64,000 bases of DNA, taken from Rutidosis leptorrhynchoides (lineage: Eukaryota > Streptophyta > Magnoliopsida > Asterales > Asteraceae). Of the stretch, positions 1 to 16,436 are shown in pieces; position 1 is the stretch's first letter; the number at the start of each line of letters is the position of its first letter. The translations under genes were made by a program, and so were the position numbers. The DNA lies in NCBI RefSeq assembly GCF_046630445.1, contig NC_092335.1:34808501-34872500 (forward strand). The letters run 5' to 3'. The notes below the pieces were generated by a model. That model did no database searches. It was not told the origin of the DNA and saw nothing but the letters and a program-made list of their open reading frames with translations.

Positions 1-553
1 ACCAATAGTAAATACGTATAGAAGCTAGGTATGATACGAGTACATATACTCTAGATATACGTATAGAAATCTTGTGAAAAATGGAATGAGGATTCAAATA
101 TAGCTATCTTTTGTGAATATACTTATATTGTTTTATGTATTTAAGTCTTTAAAAGTGATTAAATACATTATATATACGATATATGTATAAACATTATAGG
201 TCGTAAGTATTTATGTCAAATAACGTTACGTATAGTTATCGTTTTGAAAGCTTAAGTTAGTAGTTTCAAAATATACTTATAACTTATTGTTATTAATACA
301 AAATGAGATATTTAAACATCCTTAAATCATGTTAAATATGTATATATACATATATATACACAAACGTATAATTAACATATACTGTATAGTTCGTGATATC
401 ATCGGTCAAACTAGACGGTTAAACGTTATGTAAAACTCTTTTCAAAATCATAAATCTCAACAATTTAGATTGCTTATCATGTTGGTAAGTTTTAATTTAT
501 GTAAATATTAATCTTATAAGTGTAAAACGATCGGAAAAATCCGGGTCGTTACA
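1..553 (-). mobile_element. LTR fragment (right end), gypsy-type
   Basis: A+T-rich sequence ending in CCGGGTCGTTACA at 541-553, the reverse complement of the TGTAACGACCCGG start seen in long plant gypsy LTRs. It abuts copia integrase coding sequence directly, so it is the end of an LTR (solo or part of a full element) inserted on the minus strand. The left end and left target duplication lie outside the window. No coding sequence was seen. Confidence 0.7.
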
Positions 554-559
554 GTTTAC

Positions 560-1350
560 ATCTCAAGCATTTAATGATTTTTTCACGTCTAATGGGATTG
601 TTGTTGAACATCCTGTTGTCCATGTGCATACACAAAATGATTTAGACGAATCACTAATCAAACGATTGCAATTAATAGTTAGACCATTGATAATGAGAAC
701 AAAACTCTCAGTATCTGTATGGGGTCATGCAATTTTACATGCTGCATCATTAATTTGCATTAGACCAAGTGCAAGTCATACATATTCTCCTTTGCAACTT
801 GCTTTTGGCCATCAGCCAAATATTTCCCACCTTAGAACATTTGGTTGTGCGGTTTATATTCCTATCGCACCACCACAACGCACTAAAATGGGTCCTCAAA
901 GAAGGATGAGAATATATGTTGGATATGAAACATCTTCAATCATAAGATATATTGAACCCATGACGGGTGATGTTTTTACAGCACGTTTTGCTGATTGTCA
1001 CTTTAATGAAACATTGTTCCCTAGATTAGGGGGAGAAAAAATAAATAAAGAAAATGATGTTTCATGGTGTGAACCTCAATTAATGTATCTTGATCCTCGC
1101 ACAAAAGAATGCGAGATCGAAGTTCAAAAAATAATACATATGCAAGAACTTGCAAATAAATTGCCTGATGCATTTACATATACAAAACGAGTGACTAAAT
1201 CATATATACCAGCAGCAAATGTTCCAACTCGAATTGAAATTCTAAAAGCTGGCAATAATGTCACTCTTGAGTCTTTGCCACGCCAGAAACGTGGGAGACC
1301 AATTGGTTCCAAAGATAAAAATCCTCGAAAAAGAAAATCAGCTAATAATG
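560..1350 (+). pseudogene. copia integrase region (fossil)
   Basis: The translation carries typical copia integrase core and C-terminal blocks: the EHPVVHVHTQND and ESLIKRLQLI stretch, then YSPLQLAFGHQPN and LRTFGCAVYIPI, the usual GKTPYE-like region that ends a copia integrase. In a live element integrase inserts the cDNA into the genome. The upstream half of the domain is cut off by the LTR ending at 553. Confidence 0.85.
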
Positions 1351-1559
1351 AGATATAAAAAAGTGTTCAAGAAGAACTACAAATCAATACTCATTCTGCA
1401 GAAGAGATTGATGATATCAATACGGAATTTTCAATTAATTATGCACATTCAAAAATATTATGGAACCGAAATGAAATGAAAAATCTTGATGAGATATTTT
1501 CATATAATGTTGCATATGACATCATGAATGATGATGATGATCCATAACTAAAATCTGTC

Positions 1560-2578
1560 ATGGAATGTCAAAATAGACATGATTGGGATCATTGGAAAGG
1601 AGCAATACGAGCTGAATTTGAATCATTCAATAAAAGAAAGGTTTTCGGATCTATCATTCTCACACCTAAAGATGTGAAACCTGTGGGATATAGATGGGAT
1701 TTTGTGCGAAAAAGAAATGAGAAAAATGAAGTTACAAGGTATAAAGCTAGACTTGTAGCTCAAGATTTTTCTCAAAGACCGGGAATTGATTATGAAGAAA
1801 CTTATTCTCCTGTTATGGATGCAATTACTTTTAGATACTTAATAAGCCTGGCAGTTTCTAGAAATTTAGAAATGCATCTCAAGGATGTTGTGACTGCTTA
1901 TCTATATAGATCACTTGATAGTGATATATATATGAAGATACCTGAAGGATTTAAGGTATCAGAAGCAACCAATGCAGAATCCAAAGAAATGTACTCAATC
2001 AAGTTACAAAGCTCTTTATATGGGTTGAAACAATCGGGTCGCATGTGGTATAAATGATTAAGTGATTACTTGATAAGCAAAGGGTATACAAATAATCTTA
2101 TTTGCCCATGTATATTCATTAAAAAAAACATCCGGATATGTGATCATAGCCGTTTATGTCGATGATCTTAATATCATAGGTACAAATAAAGAGATCCATG
2201 AAGCCATTCAACTTCTAAAGAAAGAATTTGAAATGAAAGATCTCGAAAAAACCAAGTATTGCCTTGGTTTACAGATTGAGCATATGCCTAATGGTTTACT
2301 TGTACATCAAACAACTTATACAGAAAAGATTTTAAAACGTTTCAATATGGACAAGGCAAAACCATTAAGTACTCCTATGGTTGTTAGATCACTTAATGTT
2401 GACACTGATCCATTTCATCCTTGTGAAGATCATGAAGATATCCTGGGACCAGAAGTACCATATCTTAGTGCAATTGGAGCTCTTATGTATCTTACAAATT
2501 GTACAAGACCTGACATTTCTTTTGCAGTGAATTTGTTAGTAAGGTTCAACTCAGCTCCTACCAAAAGACACTGGAATG
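1560..2578 (+). pseudogene. copia reverse transcriptase region (fossil)
   Basis: The region shows the copia RT signatures PVGYRWDFVRK, RYKARLVAQDFSQRPGIDY, ETYSPVMD, LYGLKQSGRMWYK and the catalytic YVDDLNIIG block. It ends at the GTATC target duplication where the solo LTR entered, and the element resumes at 22721. The frame is degenerate. Confidence 0.9.
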
Positions 2579-3030
2579 GTATCTGAGACGACCCGTCCTA
2601 ATCAATAAGGACGAATACCTTACATTTGGTAACATTGCGAGGTATTTGACCTCTATATGATACATTTTACAAACATTGCATTCGTTTTTAAAAGACAAAC
2701 TTTCATTACAACGAAAGTTGACAGGCATGCATGCTATCTCATAATATATCCATACTACGAATGACTGATTATCAATCTTGATGAACTTAACGACTCGAAT
2801 GCAACGTCTTTTGAATTATGCCATGAATGACTCCAAGTAATATCTTTAAAATGAGCATATGCACAGCGAAGGATTTCTTTCATACCTGAGAATAAACATG
2901 TTTTCAAGTGTCAACTAAAAGGTTGGTGAGTTCATAGGTTTATCATAATCATTCATTTTCATCATTTTAATAGACCACAAGATTTCAGATATTTAATTGT
3001 ACACGTAACCCGAGTACATAATAACATGCG

Positions 3031-5331
3031 TGTAACATCCCGCCTTTTTCCGTTTACTTTTCCGTTTAACTATTTAAATCCCGTTATATGTTTATAACCT
3101 CTCCCGTTAATACGCGTTTTAAAAATATCTCGTTTAGGTAATTCACGCACCCGCAACCGAACTTGAGGGACTAGTTTCGAAAGAGTGCCAAAGAGGTGAC
3201 TAGCATTTGACTAGTCAACCCCCTTCCTCCCACCTTTTTCATTTCATTTCTCTTTTTCTTTACTACTTTCCAATTTTCTCTCAAACTCCATATCAAAGAA
3301 TCATCATCTAAATCCAAGCTAGCGGGTGTCTTGCAAAATAAATTACATATTTGGAATCCTTGCAACTTCCTCTTCGATTCCATACCGACTTCATCAAGTT
3401 TGGGTAACTTTCTAAAATCACTAGATTTGGTGTTCTTGATGTTTTGAACTTATAAAGTTGTTAATTAGTGTCTATGGCTCAAGTCTAACATGAATATATG
3501 ATTTATATGCTCGATTTCATTATTTGAAGTAACTAGCTTGAGTATGAACTTTGGTGTGTTTGATTTGGTGATTTGGTTGTTTTAATGTTGTTAAATGTTA
3601 TAAATGCATGTATTAAATGTATTCCTGGTATCACTAGCTTCAATTTGATGTATAGGTTGCTTGAGAAAACTCCATAAACTTGATTAGTGATTTTGGTGAA
3701 ATTGGGTTAGGGTTTGATAAGCTTGAAATGAATATTTGATGCATTGAATGCCATGAATTATTGCTAGTAAGTAGTTAGTTGGATTGTATGCTCGATTACC
3801 TACAAAACGGCATGTTGTATGTATGCATTAAATGCCCAAATCATAAATGTGCACTTATCAAATTTGAGTATTAAATGTGTGCATTAATTGATCATTTACT
3901 TTGGAATGTCGATTGTTACAAATAACGTTTTTGGTTGGTGAAATGTATTTAGTTGTGTTCTTTGTCAAATTACCTTTCTAACGATATAAGATACGAGTTC
4001 TAAGTATTAGCGGTTTGCGAGTTATGCTTGAAAGAGTTTGGAATTGAGACTTGGACATTTGAGACTGACCAGGTACCAGCTCCCGTGTATTGTTGCGGCG
4101 CGACAATCCTGGGTCGCGGCGCGGCCTAAGCCGTGGTCAGGTTCTGACCTCCTTGGTCAAATTATGAAAAATGTTTGGCACCCTATGGACCTCCGATTCA
4201 CATGAGACTTGTTCTAACATGTTTATATATGAATAAAAACCTCAGAAAAATAGTTCGGGACCCGACCCGAACGTGTTGACTTTTTTGTTGACTTTGACCG
4301 ACCAAAGTTTGACTTTTTGTCAAACTTAACCAAATGATTATGCAACCTCCCTAACTTGTTTCTATACTTGTATCTTGCATGAAATTTGACAATTTGATTT
4401 CACATGCTACATAATCGAGTCGTAACGAGTCATAGGACTAATTGAACATCTTTGACCTATCGTGTTTACCGTTATTGATACGACCTATTTGTTTAGGTCA
4501 AGACTAGCACTATCCTTCGCACACGTTACCTTGTGAAGTACTTTTCATACGTGCACTCAAGGTGAGATCATAGTCCCATCTTTCAAACAACTTTTATGCT
4601 TTAAACTATGGAATGAGAAACATATACGTATCATACTTTTACACATTGAACACAAGTACGAAAACGAACATTCCACGTACGGGTTTGAACAAAAATCCTC
4701 AATTCAATTATCATTAGTTACACTTGCAGGGTGTAAACGTGAACTTATATTATGTGATCACATGGGCTTGACGAGCCTCATTCGGACGGTTCGCTACCGT
4801 TAGCGGATGAAATATAATTTTTGGTCTAGTGTATGTTCTAACACTACGCAAAGGGTGCAAAACAGTTAAGTTTGATAATTGGGTGCCCGCGAAACAAATA
4901 ACAACTTTGGAATGCAAATGATTTTGATAATCATATTATATTAAATCTTGTGGTTCAAATGCAACGTTTATTAAAACACCTATGATTTCACCAACGTTTT
5001 CGTTGACAGTTTTCTATATGTTTTCTCAGGTCCTTGAAAGCTACTTGATACATGCTTCCGCACTCTTTTTGATACTTGCTTGAATGTCGAGTATACATGC
5101 ATAGTTGGAGCATCTTTTGACTACTTTAAATTGTGTTGCATAGGTTTCATTCGTACGTTGAACTTTGTAATATAACTAGTCTTTTGAACTACATTTGTAA
5201 ACTTGAAACATCCTTTTACTTATGAAATGAATGTGACATATTTTGGTCAAACGTCATAATAAAGACTTATGACCACGCAACGGAACCGAAGTAGTCGGCG
5301 CCGTCAAACATGATTTGGTCGGGTCGCTACA
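3031..5331 (+). repeat. 5' LTR of the chromovirus
   Basis: Direct repeat of 18886-21178, starting TGTAACATCCCGCC and ending GGGTCGCTACA. It contains a GC-rich patch near 4095-4130 in otherwise A+T-rich sequence. The 3' copy lacks a few bases present here near 3570. Confidence 0.95.
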
Positions 5332-5333
5332 GA

Positions 5334-5345
5334 TGGTATCAGAGC
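5334..5345 (+). other. primer-binding site (initiator Met tRNA type)
   Basis: TGGTATCAGAGC lies two bases after the 5' LTR. It is complementary to the 3' end of plant initiator methionine tRNA, the usual primer of gypsy and copia elements in plants. Confidence 0.9.
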
Positions 5346-5753
5346 GTTGGTTGTAGGGATTTAGAGTTCATTGGTGTCAACCCCGAGTCATAGGGTACAT
5401 TGGTGAGTCTAGACTACAACCGGCATATAGACTTGAAGTAGGAATTACTTGACTACTTGTGCATTATACTCGAACTCGTCTATCACATCTAATTCTTATT
5501 CAACCTTAATCTCACGTTACTCAATTTAATTGACGCGCCACCTTGACTATATGAATTAGTGTCGTATGCACATATGAATTAGGGTAATATAATTTCCGGG
5601 ATTATATTACGGTGACTCATATGAACATTCCGACATTATGACATAAAGAATTTAAGGCAAGTCAAGGAAAATTTTTCTCTATCCTTATTCCATATCATGG
5701 TTAGTATTATTAAGAATACTAATCAACGGTATTCTTGTGTTTTGAAGGAACAA

Positions 5754-6830
5754 TGCCTCCTCGTCGTGTGCCACTCCATGAGACTCCCGAACAAGCTCTA
5801 CAACGAATGATAGCCACCGCCGTGGAAGCGGCCATGGCCGATCACTCCTCCAACAATAACAACAACCACAACAACAACAACAATGGAGCTGGTAACTCAA
5901 ACGAAGGGTGCTCCTACAAATCCTTCATGGGGTGCAAACCTCACACTTTTGATGGAACCGGGGGACCGGTTACTCTTACTCGATGGTTCAAACAAACGGA
6001 GGCCGTCTTTAGCATAAGTGGTTGTCGGGACGAAGACAAGGTCAAATACTCCACTCACACCTTCGCCGGTGTCGCTCTTACATGGTGGAATACTTATGTA
6101 CAATCGATGGGTACTGACGAAGCTCACGCCCTCTCTTGGGCCGATTTAAGGGAAAAGATGGTCATCGAATATTTCCCTCACGAAGAAACCCGAAAGCTCG
6201 AACAAGAGCTAAGAACCTTAGAGGCGGTCGGAAACGATCTCAAGGCCTATAATCAACGATTCGCCTAACTATCCTTGATGTGTCCAAACCTCGTGAACCC
6301 CGAATCTCAAAGGGTCGAACTTTATATGTATTGTCTTCCAAAGAGCATCAAACAAGGGGTGATGTCATCCAAACCCGCTAACCTACAACAAGCATTGAAC
6401 ATGGCCCGCCAATTGATCGAAACGGTTGATGAAATCGTAGTTCCGGCACCTAAGGCCGAGGATAAATCGGGCAGCAACAAAATAAAGTGGGAACCCTCCC
6501 AATCAAGTAACAACAACTTTGCTAAGAAGCCTTACACCTCCGACGCCAAAAAAAGTTATGGCGGAAATAAACCCTTTTGCAACAAATGCCACAAACACCA
6601 CTATGGTGAATGTAGCAATCTATTTTGCCACCGATGCCAAAGGGGTGGTCATGTGGCCAACGATTGTAGAAGCGCCGCCCCCGTCACTCAAAAGGTGCCC
6701 AATGCACCAAAATCGGGTACTTGTTATGAATGTGGCCAAACGGGTCATTTTAGAAATGCATGTCCGAAGAAGAAAGCCAACACCAACACACGCGGACGAA
6801 CTTTCAACATCAACACCGAGAAAGCCCGAG
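5754..6830 (+). pseudogene. chromovirus gag region with two zinc knuckles (fossil)
   Basis: Starts at the ATG of MPPRRVPLHETPEQ near 5754. A low-complexity Asn/His run (about 5850-5885) precedes the retrotransposon gag domain (FDGTGGPVTLTRWFKQTEAVF, then ALTWWNTYVQ). Two CCHC knuckles follow at about 6625-6670 ([14 protein letters not shown]) and 6720-6765 ([14 protein letters not shown]), which bind element RNA in the particle. Part of a worn frame. Confidence 0.88.
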
Positions 6831-6859
6831 ATGACAATGAATTAGTCACGGGTACGTTT

Positions 6860-7788
6860 CTCCTCAACAACACTTATGTTACTTGTTTATTCGATTCGGG
6901 TGCCGATAAGAGTTTTGTATCCAAGACTTTGACTCATTCTTTTAACACTCCACCACTTCCACTAGATACCACTTATACCATTGAAGTGGCCAACGAAAAA
7001 CTATTGAGTGCCGACACATATTACCGGGGGTGTACGTTAAACCTTTTGGGTAATGAGTTTGAAACTGACTTGATACCCATGGAACTAGGGAGCTTCGATG
7101 TAATAATCGGTATGAATTGGCTAGCCAAAACGAAATCTCACATCCTTTGTGATCTTAACGCAATCCGAATCCCTATCGAGAATGGTGAACCTTTGATCGT
7201 CTATGGCGATAAAAGTTGCACCGGACTCAGCCTCGTTTCGTGTATTAAAATTAGAAAATTACTCCGTAAGGGTTGTTTTGCGATCCTTGCTCACGTTAAG
7301 AAAGTCGAGTCCGATGAGAAGCACATCGATGATGTGCCAATTGTTAGTGACTATTCCGATGTATTTCCCGACGAATTGCCGGGTCTTTCACCTCATCGAC
7401 CGGTTGAATTCCAAATCGATCTTATTCCGGGAGCTACACCCGTAGCACGTGCACCATATAGACTCGCTCCATCCGAAATGAAAGAATTGCAAAGTCAAAT
7501 CCAAGAACTACTTGATCGTGGTTTTATCCAACCTAGCCATTCACCTTGGGGCGCTCCGATTTTGTTTGTTAAAAAGAAAGACGGATCCCTACGAATGTGC
7601 ATTGATTATCGTGAACTAAACAAATTCACGGTTAAGAACTGATATCCTCTTCCTTACATCGATGACCTCTTTGATCAACTACAAGGGTCTTGTGTATATT
7701 CAAAAATTGATCTCCACTCGGGTTATCATCAATTAAGGGTTAAGGGGGAAGATGTCTCCAAAACCGCTTTCCGAACTCGTTATGGTAG
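6860..7788 (+). pseudogene. chromovirus protease and first part of RT (fossil)
   Basis: The aspartic protease core [12 protein letters not shown] lies near 6888-6920, followed by [14 protein letters not shown]. The RT entry segment ([19 protein letters not shown], then [13 protein letters not shown] and [11 protein letters not shown]) covers about 7355-7630. The RT is interrupted by the minus-strand element at 7794; the remaining pol lies after 16436. Confidence 0.88.
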
Positions 7789-7793
7789 TTATG

Positions 7794-10244
<2,451 letters not shown>

Positions 10245-10245
10245 G

Positions 10246-10280
10246 TACCTACCCGTTAAAGAAATTTCGTCCCGAAATTT
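10246..10280 (-). other. polypurine-tract region of element A
   Basis: On the minus strand this reads AAATTTCTTTAACGGGTAGG just before the 3' LTR, the same motif that precedes the 3' LTR of the element at 47521-62991. It would prime plus-strand DNA synthesis. Confidence 0.7.
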
Positions 10281-13051
10281 GACAGAGGTCGTCATGGTTG
10301 ACCATAAAGATGTTTTAATGACGAATATGAGTTGATAATAGAGTTTTATCTATGTTTGAATAATATGGATAAAATAATCCAATTACTCGAAGCGTATGAG
10401 AGAAGTTATCGTAATCAAGTAAAATGGAGAATAGAGATGCGTCTTATCTCTTGATGTAATAACGATTGATTTCCGAATTTTAAGGAATAGAAAATCTTCA
10501 TAATTTAAATAAGATTTGATTTTTCAGAATTTGCGGAAATTAAGATTTTCTTTGATTAAATGCGTAATCTGCCTCTATTGCTGCGTCCGATATTTTGCTA
10601 TAAATTGACCTCTTCCGTTTCATTTATTTTCAACACTCCTATAATCTTCTTTCTTATTTCATACATCCCAATAGATTGTGAAAATGCTTAATCCAGTTCT
10701 GATTCTTGATATTTTCCTGGCTATCGTATCCTTCATTCTTCTTTTTCATCTGCCACCAGAGGAAGTTATTTTCTTCTACTATTACCTTGGGGTTATAGTG
10801 TTTTTCATTCTCCCGTGTCTTTATATTGCTATACGCATTGATATACACGGTTTGTAATTTCGGGGTTGTTATCGGGCTTTATGTTCTCCATTATATTTCG
10901 GAGCTTCATGCTTTCGTTTTCTCTTCCCGACCTTAAGTCAAGCGAAAAATGGTCCAGAATTCGTAGGTATGAATTTCAGAATAAACATAATTAATGTTCT
11001 AAGAAAGAAACGGTAATGGCACAATCTGACTTGTCAAATTACCAGAATATCCGGAAAAGACCGAATCATCAAGAAATATATTTTCTTGATATATTTAGAG
11101 ATTATATAGAATGAAAGAGTTATGTAACATGGTTCATGATGAGGGTATGATATGTGAACCTTTATCACGTTCCATTAGAAACTCAGCATGACTTACTGTA
11201 ATATAATCACGTTGATCAAGTGTCATTATATTATATTAACTCATGCTTCAATTCCCAACATTACTTCAAAACATTTATATTTTAAACTTGAAAGTTTCAG
11301 AATTTAGAAGCTAAAATAGTTTCTTTTATGGGGTAATACAGATATCGTAAAGAGAAAATTGATTTTCGATAAGAATGATTATGAAATTATCTCCAGAAAT
11401 ACGGAGGATATTTATAATGAAAGATACGATGATATCTTAGAATTTCTAATATCAGAGGATGATGAAGAATATTGTCCGCAAGGGTTTAGATTCGGAAGCA
11501 AGGTATTCGTTAATGGCTTCAGCAGATACTGAATCATTTGGATTCTTTGAAGACAGGTTTCGTCCTTGTGATTTATCCACAGCCTCTTTCATACTTTGCT
11601 CAATCCGTTTTCCAGTTCCAAACTTTCTCTTTTTCTCAGCTTTACCACCATACTATTCTTTATCATCAAACTTTTGACTGTTAAGGTCGTTTACAGTTTT
11701 TGCTGCTTCATCAACATTTTTCCAAAATTCGGAGAACTAGTTTCGTAGTTTGGGGTGTTTTTCAGAAACTTCACATTCGAAGTATGTAAGTCCAGGAGGT
11801 AGACGTTATATGTACACATATAACTGTTGGCGTAGACGTACTACAAGATTTCAAAATACTGATTGCTAATTCCCGATAGTTGGTATGGCAATTGCCGTTA
11901 CAAGATGTGGATGAGTACATGATACGGTTTCAATGAGTATAAGGATTTTTTTTTGGAAGGTCAAAGATCAATGAAGTTGTTGGTAAATTTACTGCTAATG
12001 TGGTGGAACATGAAAGGTTCCCCAGTAACGAAAACGTATATTCCAAAATTACAAGTCTGAAAGGTCGTCGTTGACTGGTTGAATGGTTGATAATACTTGA
12101 TACTTTGAAAAGGAATTGCAAGGTTATTTTCGGTAAAAACAATTTTAAAGGATCTTGCATAGTTTTGAAGTCAAAGTATAGCTTTGAAAGATGTAGAGAT
12201 CTAAGAATGATGTCACCGGTTCAGAGTTATGGCTTGGATTCTGATCCGTCAATATCAGAATATGTAATTGAATTTGTATGGAAACGATTGTATATCGCTG
12301 TGAGCATAGTTAATAATTTTTGAATCAAAGTTGAAGAATGTACAGTATAACATATTAATTGTGAACTTATATATTTCCCGGGAATTACCTACCCGTTAAA
12401 GATTTCACAAGTAATATTTTGTACAAAAGAATTTTTATTACCGTCTTTATGAAAATATATGTATGTATATTTTCTTCAGATGTAATACAGATTTGATGAG
12501 TTAATATCATATTAAGCTCATTTGATTTTTGACTTGAATTAGAAATGAATAATCTCTAAAACATTAAAGATTTAATAATCTTTACGGAGTATTTCACTAA
12601 TGTAATCAATACTCAGTTTTATTGATATTTTCTCAGTGAATCATGTTGGTACTCATGGAACTCTTGCTAACTTCGCAAGGTACGAATAATGTTTTCTAGA
12701 AAGTTTTGAATACATCGAAGATGAAAGTATAAAATCAACCATATAATTGAATAATATACTTAGTTTATTATGAAATGGAATTCATTGAGTTAGAAACAGA
12801 GATTGTAGTTAACGGTGGTTAAGTCATTAACGAAGGATGTACATCATAGCATATTAGTAATATGAATTAACCGAGTAGTACCTACCAGTTAAGATTTACA
12901 CGTAATAACTTGGTACGAAAAGATTTATTTTGATTTCAAAATTCATATATATTAAATATACATAAAATTTCTTCAGGGGAAATGAGTTAATACTTCATTG
13001 GTTATTGTTGCTGGTATTTCTTGGTAACTACGATGCGTATGACGTTGATGT
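10281..13051 (-). other. internal non-coding region of element A
   Basis: No retrotransposon pol domain was found. The region is homologous in reverse complement to 52264-56000: for example the stretch near 10690 matches 55590 and that near 11510 matches 54220. A roughly 490-bp imperfect tandem duplication is visible, with copies starting near 12386 and 12879, each opening with the purine-tract motif TACCTACC.GTTAA. The conservation shows that the two elements share an internal region even though their LTRs differ. Confidence 0.7.
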
Positions 13052-13585
13052 TCAAGGTACATATTGTGATGTTGAGGCTTGCGGTGCGGATGTTGTTGGT
13101 GGTGGTAATGGTACTGTTGGTGTTGTTGTCGGTGGTACTGTTGATGCCGGAGATTCTGCTGGTGCTTGTAACCTTTGCACCATATTCTCCAAAGCCACTA
13201 CCCGAGCGCGAAGCTCGTTGACTTCTTCTACTACACCGGGATGATTGGCGGTTCGGACGAGCGGATGAATAAGATCCAGAATTTGAGAGAGTATATGATC
13301 ATGACGAGATATTCTGGAGATGAGAGAGAAAATGGTATTACGAACAGGTTCGCCGGTAAGTGCTTCAGGTTCTTCGCCAAGAGGGCAATGTGGTGGCTGG
13401 AAGGGATCACCTTCTTCTTGTCTCCAATAATTAAGTAGGCTACGAACCCATCCCCAATTCATCCAGAATAGATGATGGCTAATTGGCTGATCCATTCCGG
13501 TTACACTGTCTTCGGAATTCAGGTGAATATCCATATCGGAATAGCTGTCAGAGTTTAAGGAATTTGATCTAGATACGGGATCCAT
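13052..13585 (-). CDS. small gag-position protein of the non-autonomous element A
   Basis: 177-residue open frame starting about 370 bases after the primer site, where gag normally begins. After an acidic serine-rich N-terminus comes a conserved core (SVTGMDQPISHHLFWMNWGW, then WRQEEGDPF and LTGEPVRNTIFSLISR). A heptad-like stretch, VEEVNELRARVVALENMVQ, predicts a coiled coil, and a Pro/Thr/Ser-rich tail follows. The core is about 88 percent identical by eye to the protein at 51799-52263. No zinc knuckle or protease is present. It may be a truncated gag or a lineage-specific assembly protein; function is not known. Confidence 0.65.
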   Translation of the reverse strand: MDPVSRSNSLNSDSYSDMDIHLNSEDSVTGMDQPISHHLFWMNWGWVRSLLNYWRQEEGDPFQPPHCPLGEEPEALTGEPVRNTIFSLISRISRHDHILSQILDLIHPLVRTANHPGVVEEVNELRARVVALENMVQRLQAPAESPASTVPPTTTPTVPLPPPTTSAPQASTSQYVP

Positions 13586-13955
13586 CTTGTATAATTAGGG
13601 AGATGATTTTTTTATATGAATTAGATTATAGAATGTAGTTTGGTATTCTTCAATACATAATTTACATATGTATATATAATACCAAATTCCATAAATCACG
13701 GAGAAATTTTCGGAAGATGTCAGGAAAAGTTTACAGTAACAGATACGCTAAGATATGAATTTTGTCTATACACTATTCATGCAATCAATGCAGTAAAACG
13801 TGTCTAGACTAGGAATGATAAGCAGGTAATTTCCAACAAAAAATGATAAGCAAAACTTTTGACATGCAGACACGGTCGAAGTCCAGACTTACTAATGCAT
13901 CCTAACAACTATCAGTTAGACACACTCATGCAAGACCTGGTTCGCTAGGACCAAC

Positions 13956-13967
13956 GCTCTGATACCA
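13956..13967 (-). other. primer-binding site of element A
   Basis: GCTCTGATACCA is the reverse complement of TGGTATCAGAGC and lies two bases inside the 5' LTR boundary, so the element reads on the minus strand. Confidence 0.9.
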
Positions 13968-13969
13968 AC

Positions 13970-16431
<2,462 letters not shown>

Positions 16432-16436
16432 TTATG

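Noticed and set aside
6322-7445. Other-frame ORFs inside the chromovirus gag-pol
   Set aside because: Shadows of the gag-pol frame.
13005-13244. Gly/Val-rich frames opposite the small gag-position ORF (and 52128-52388)
   Set aside because: Antisense shadows of the Pro/Thr/Ala-rich tail of the sense protein.
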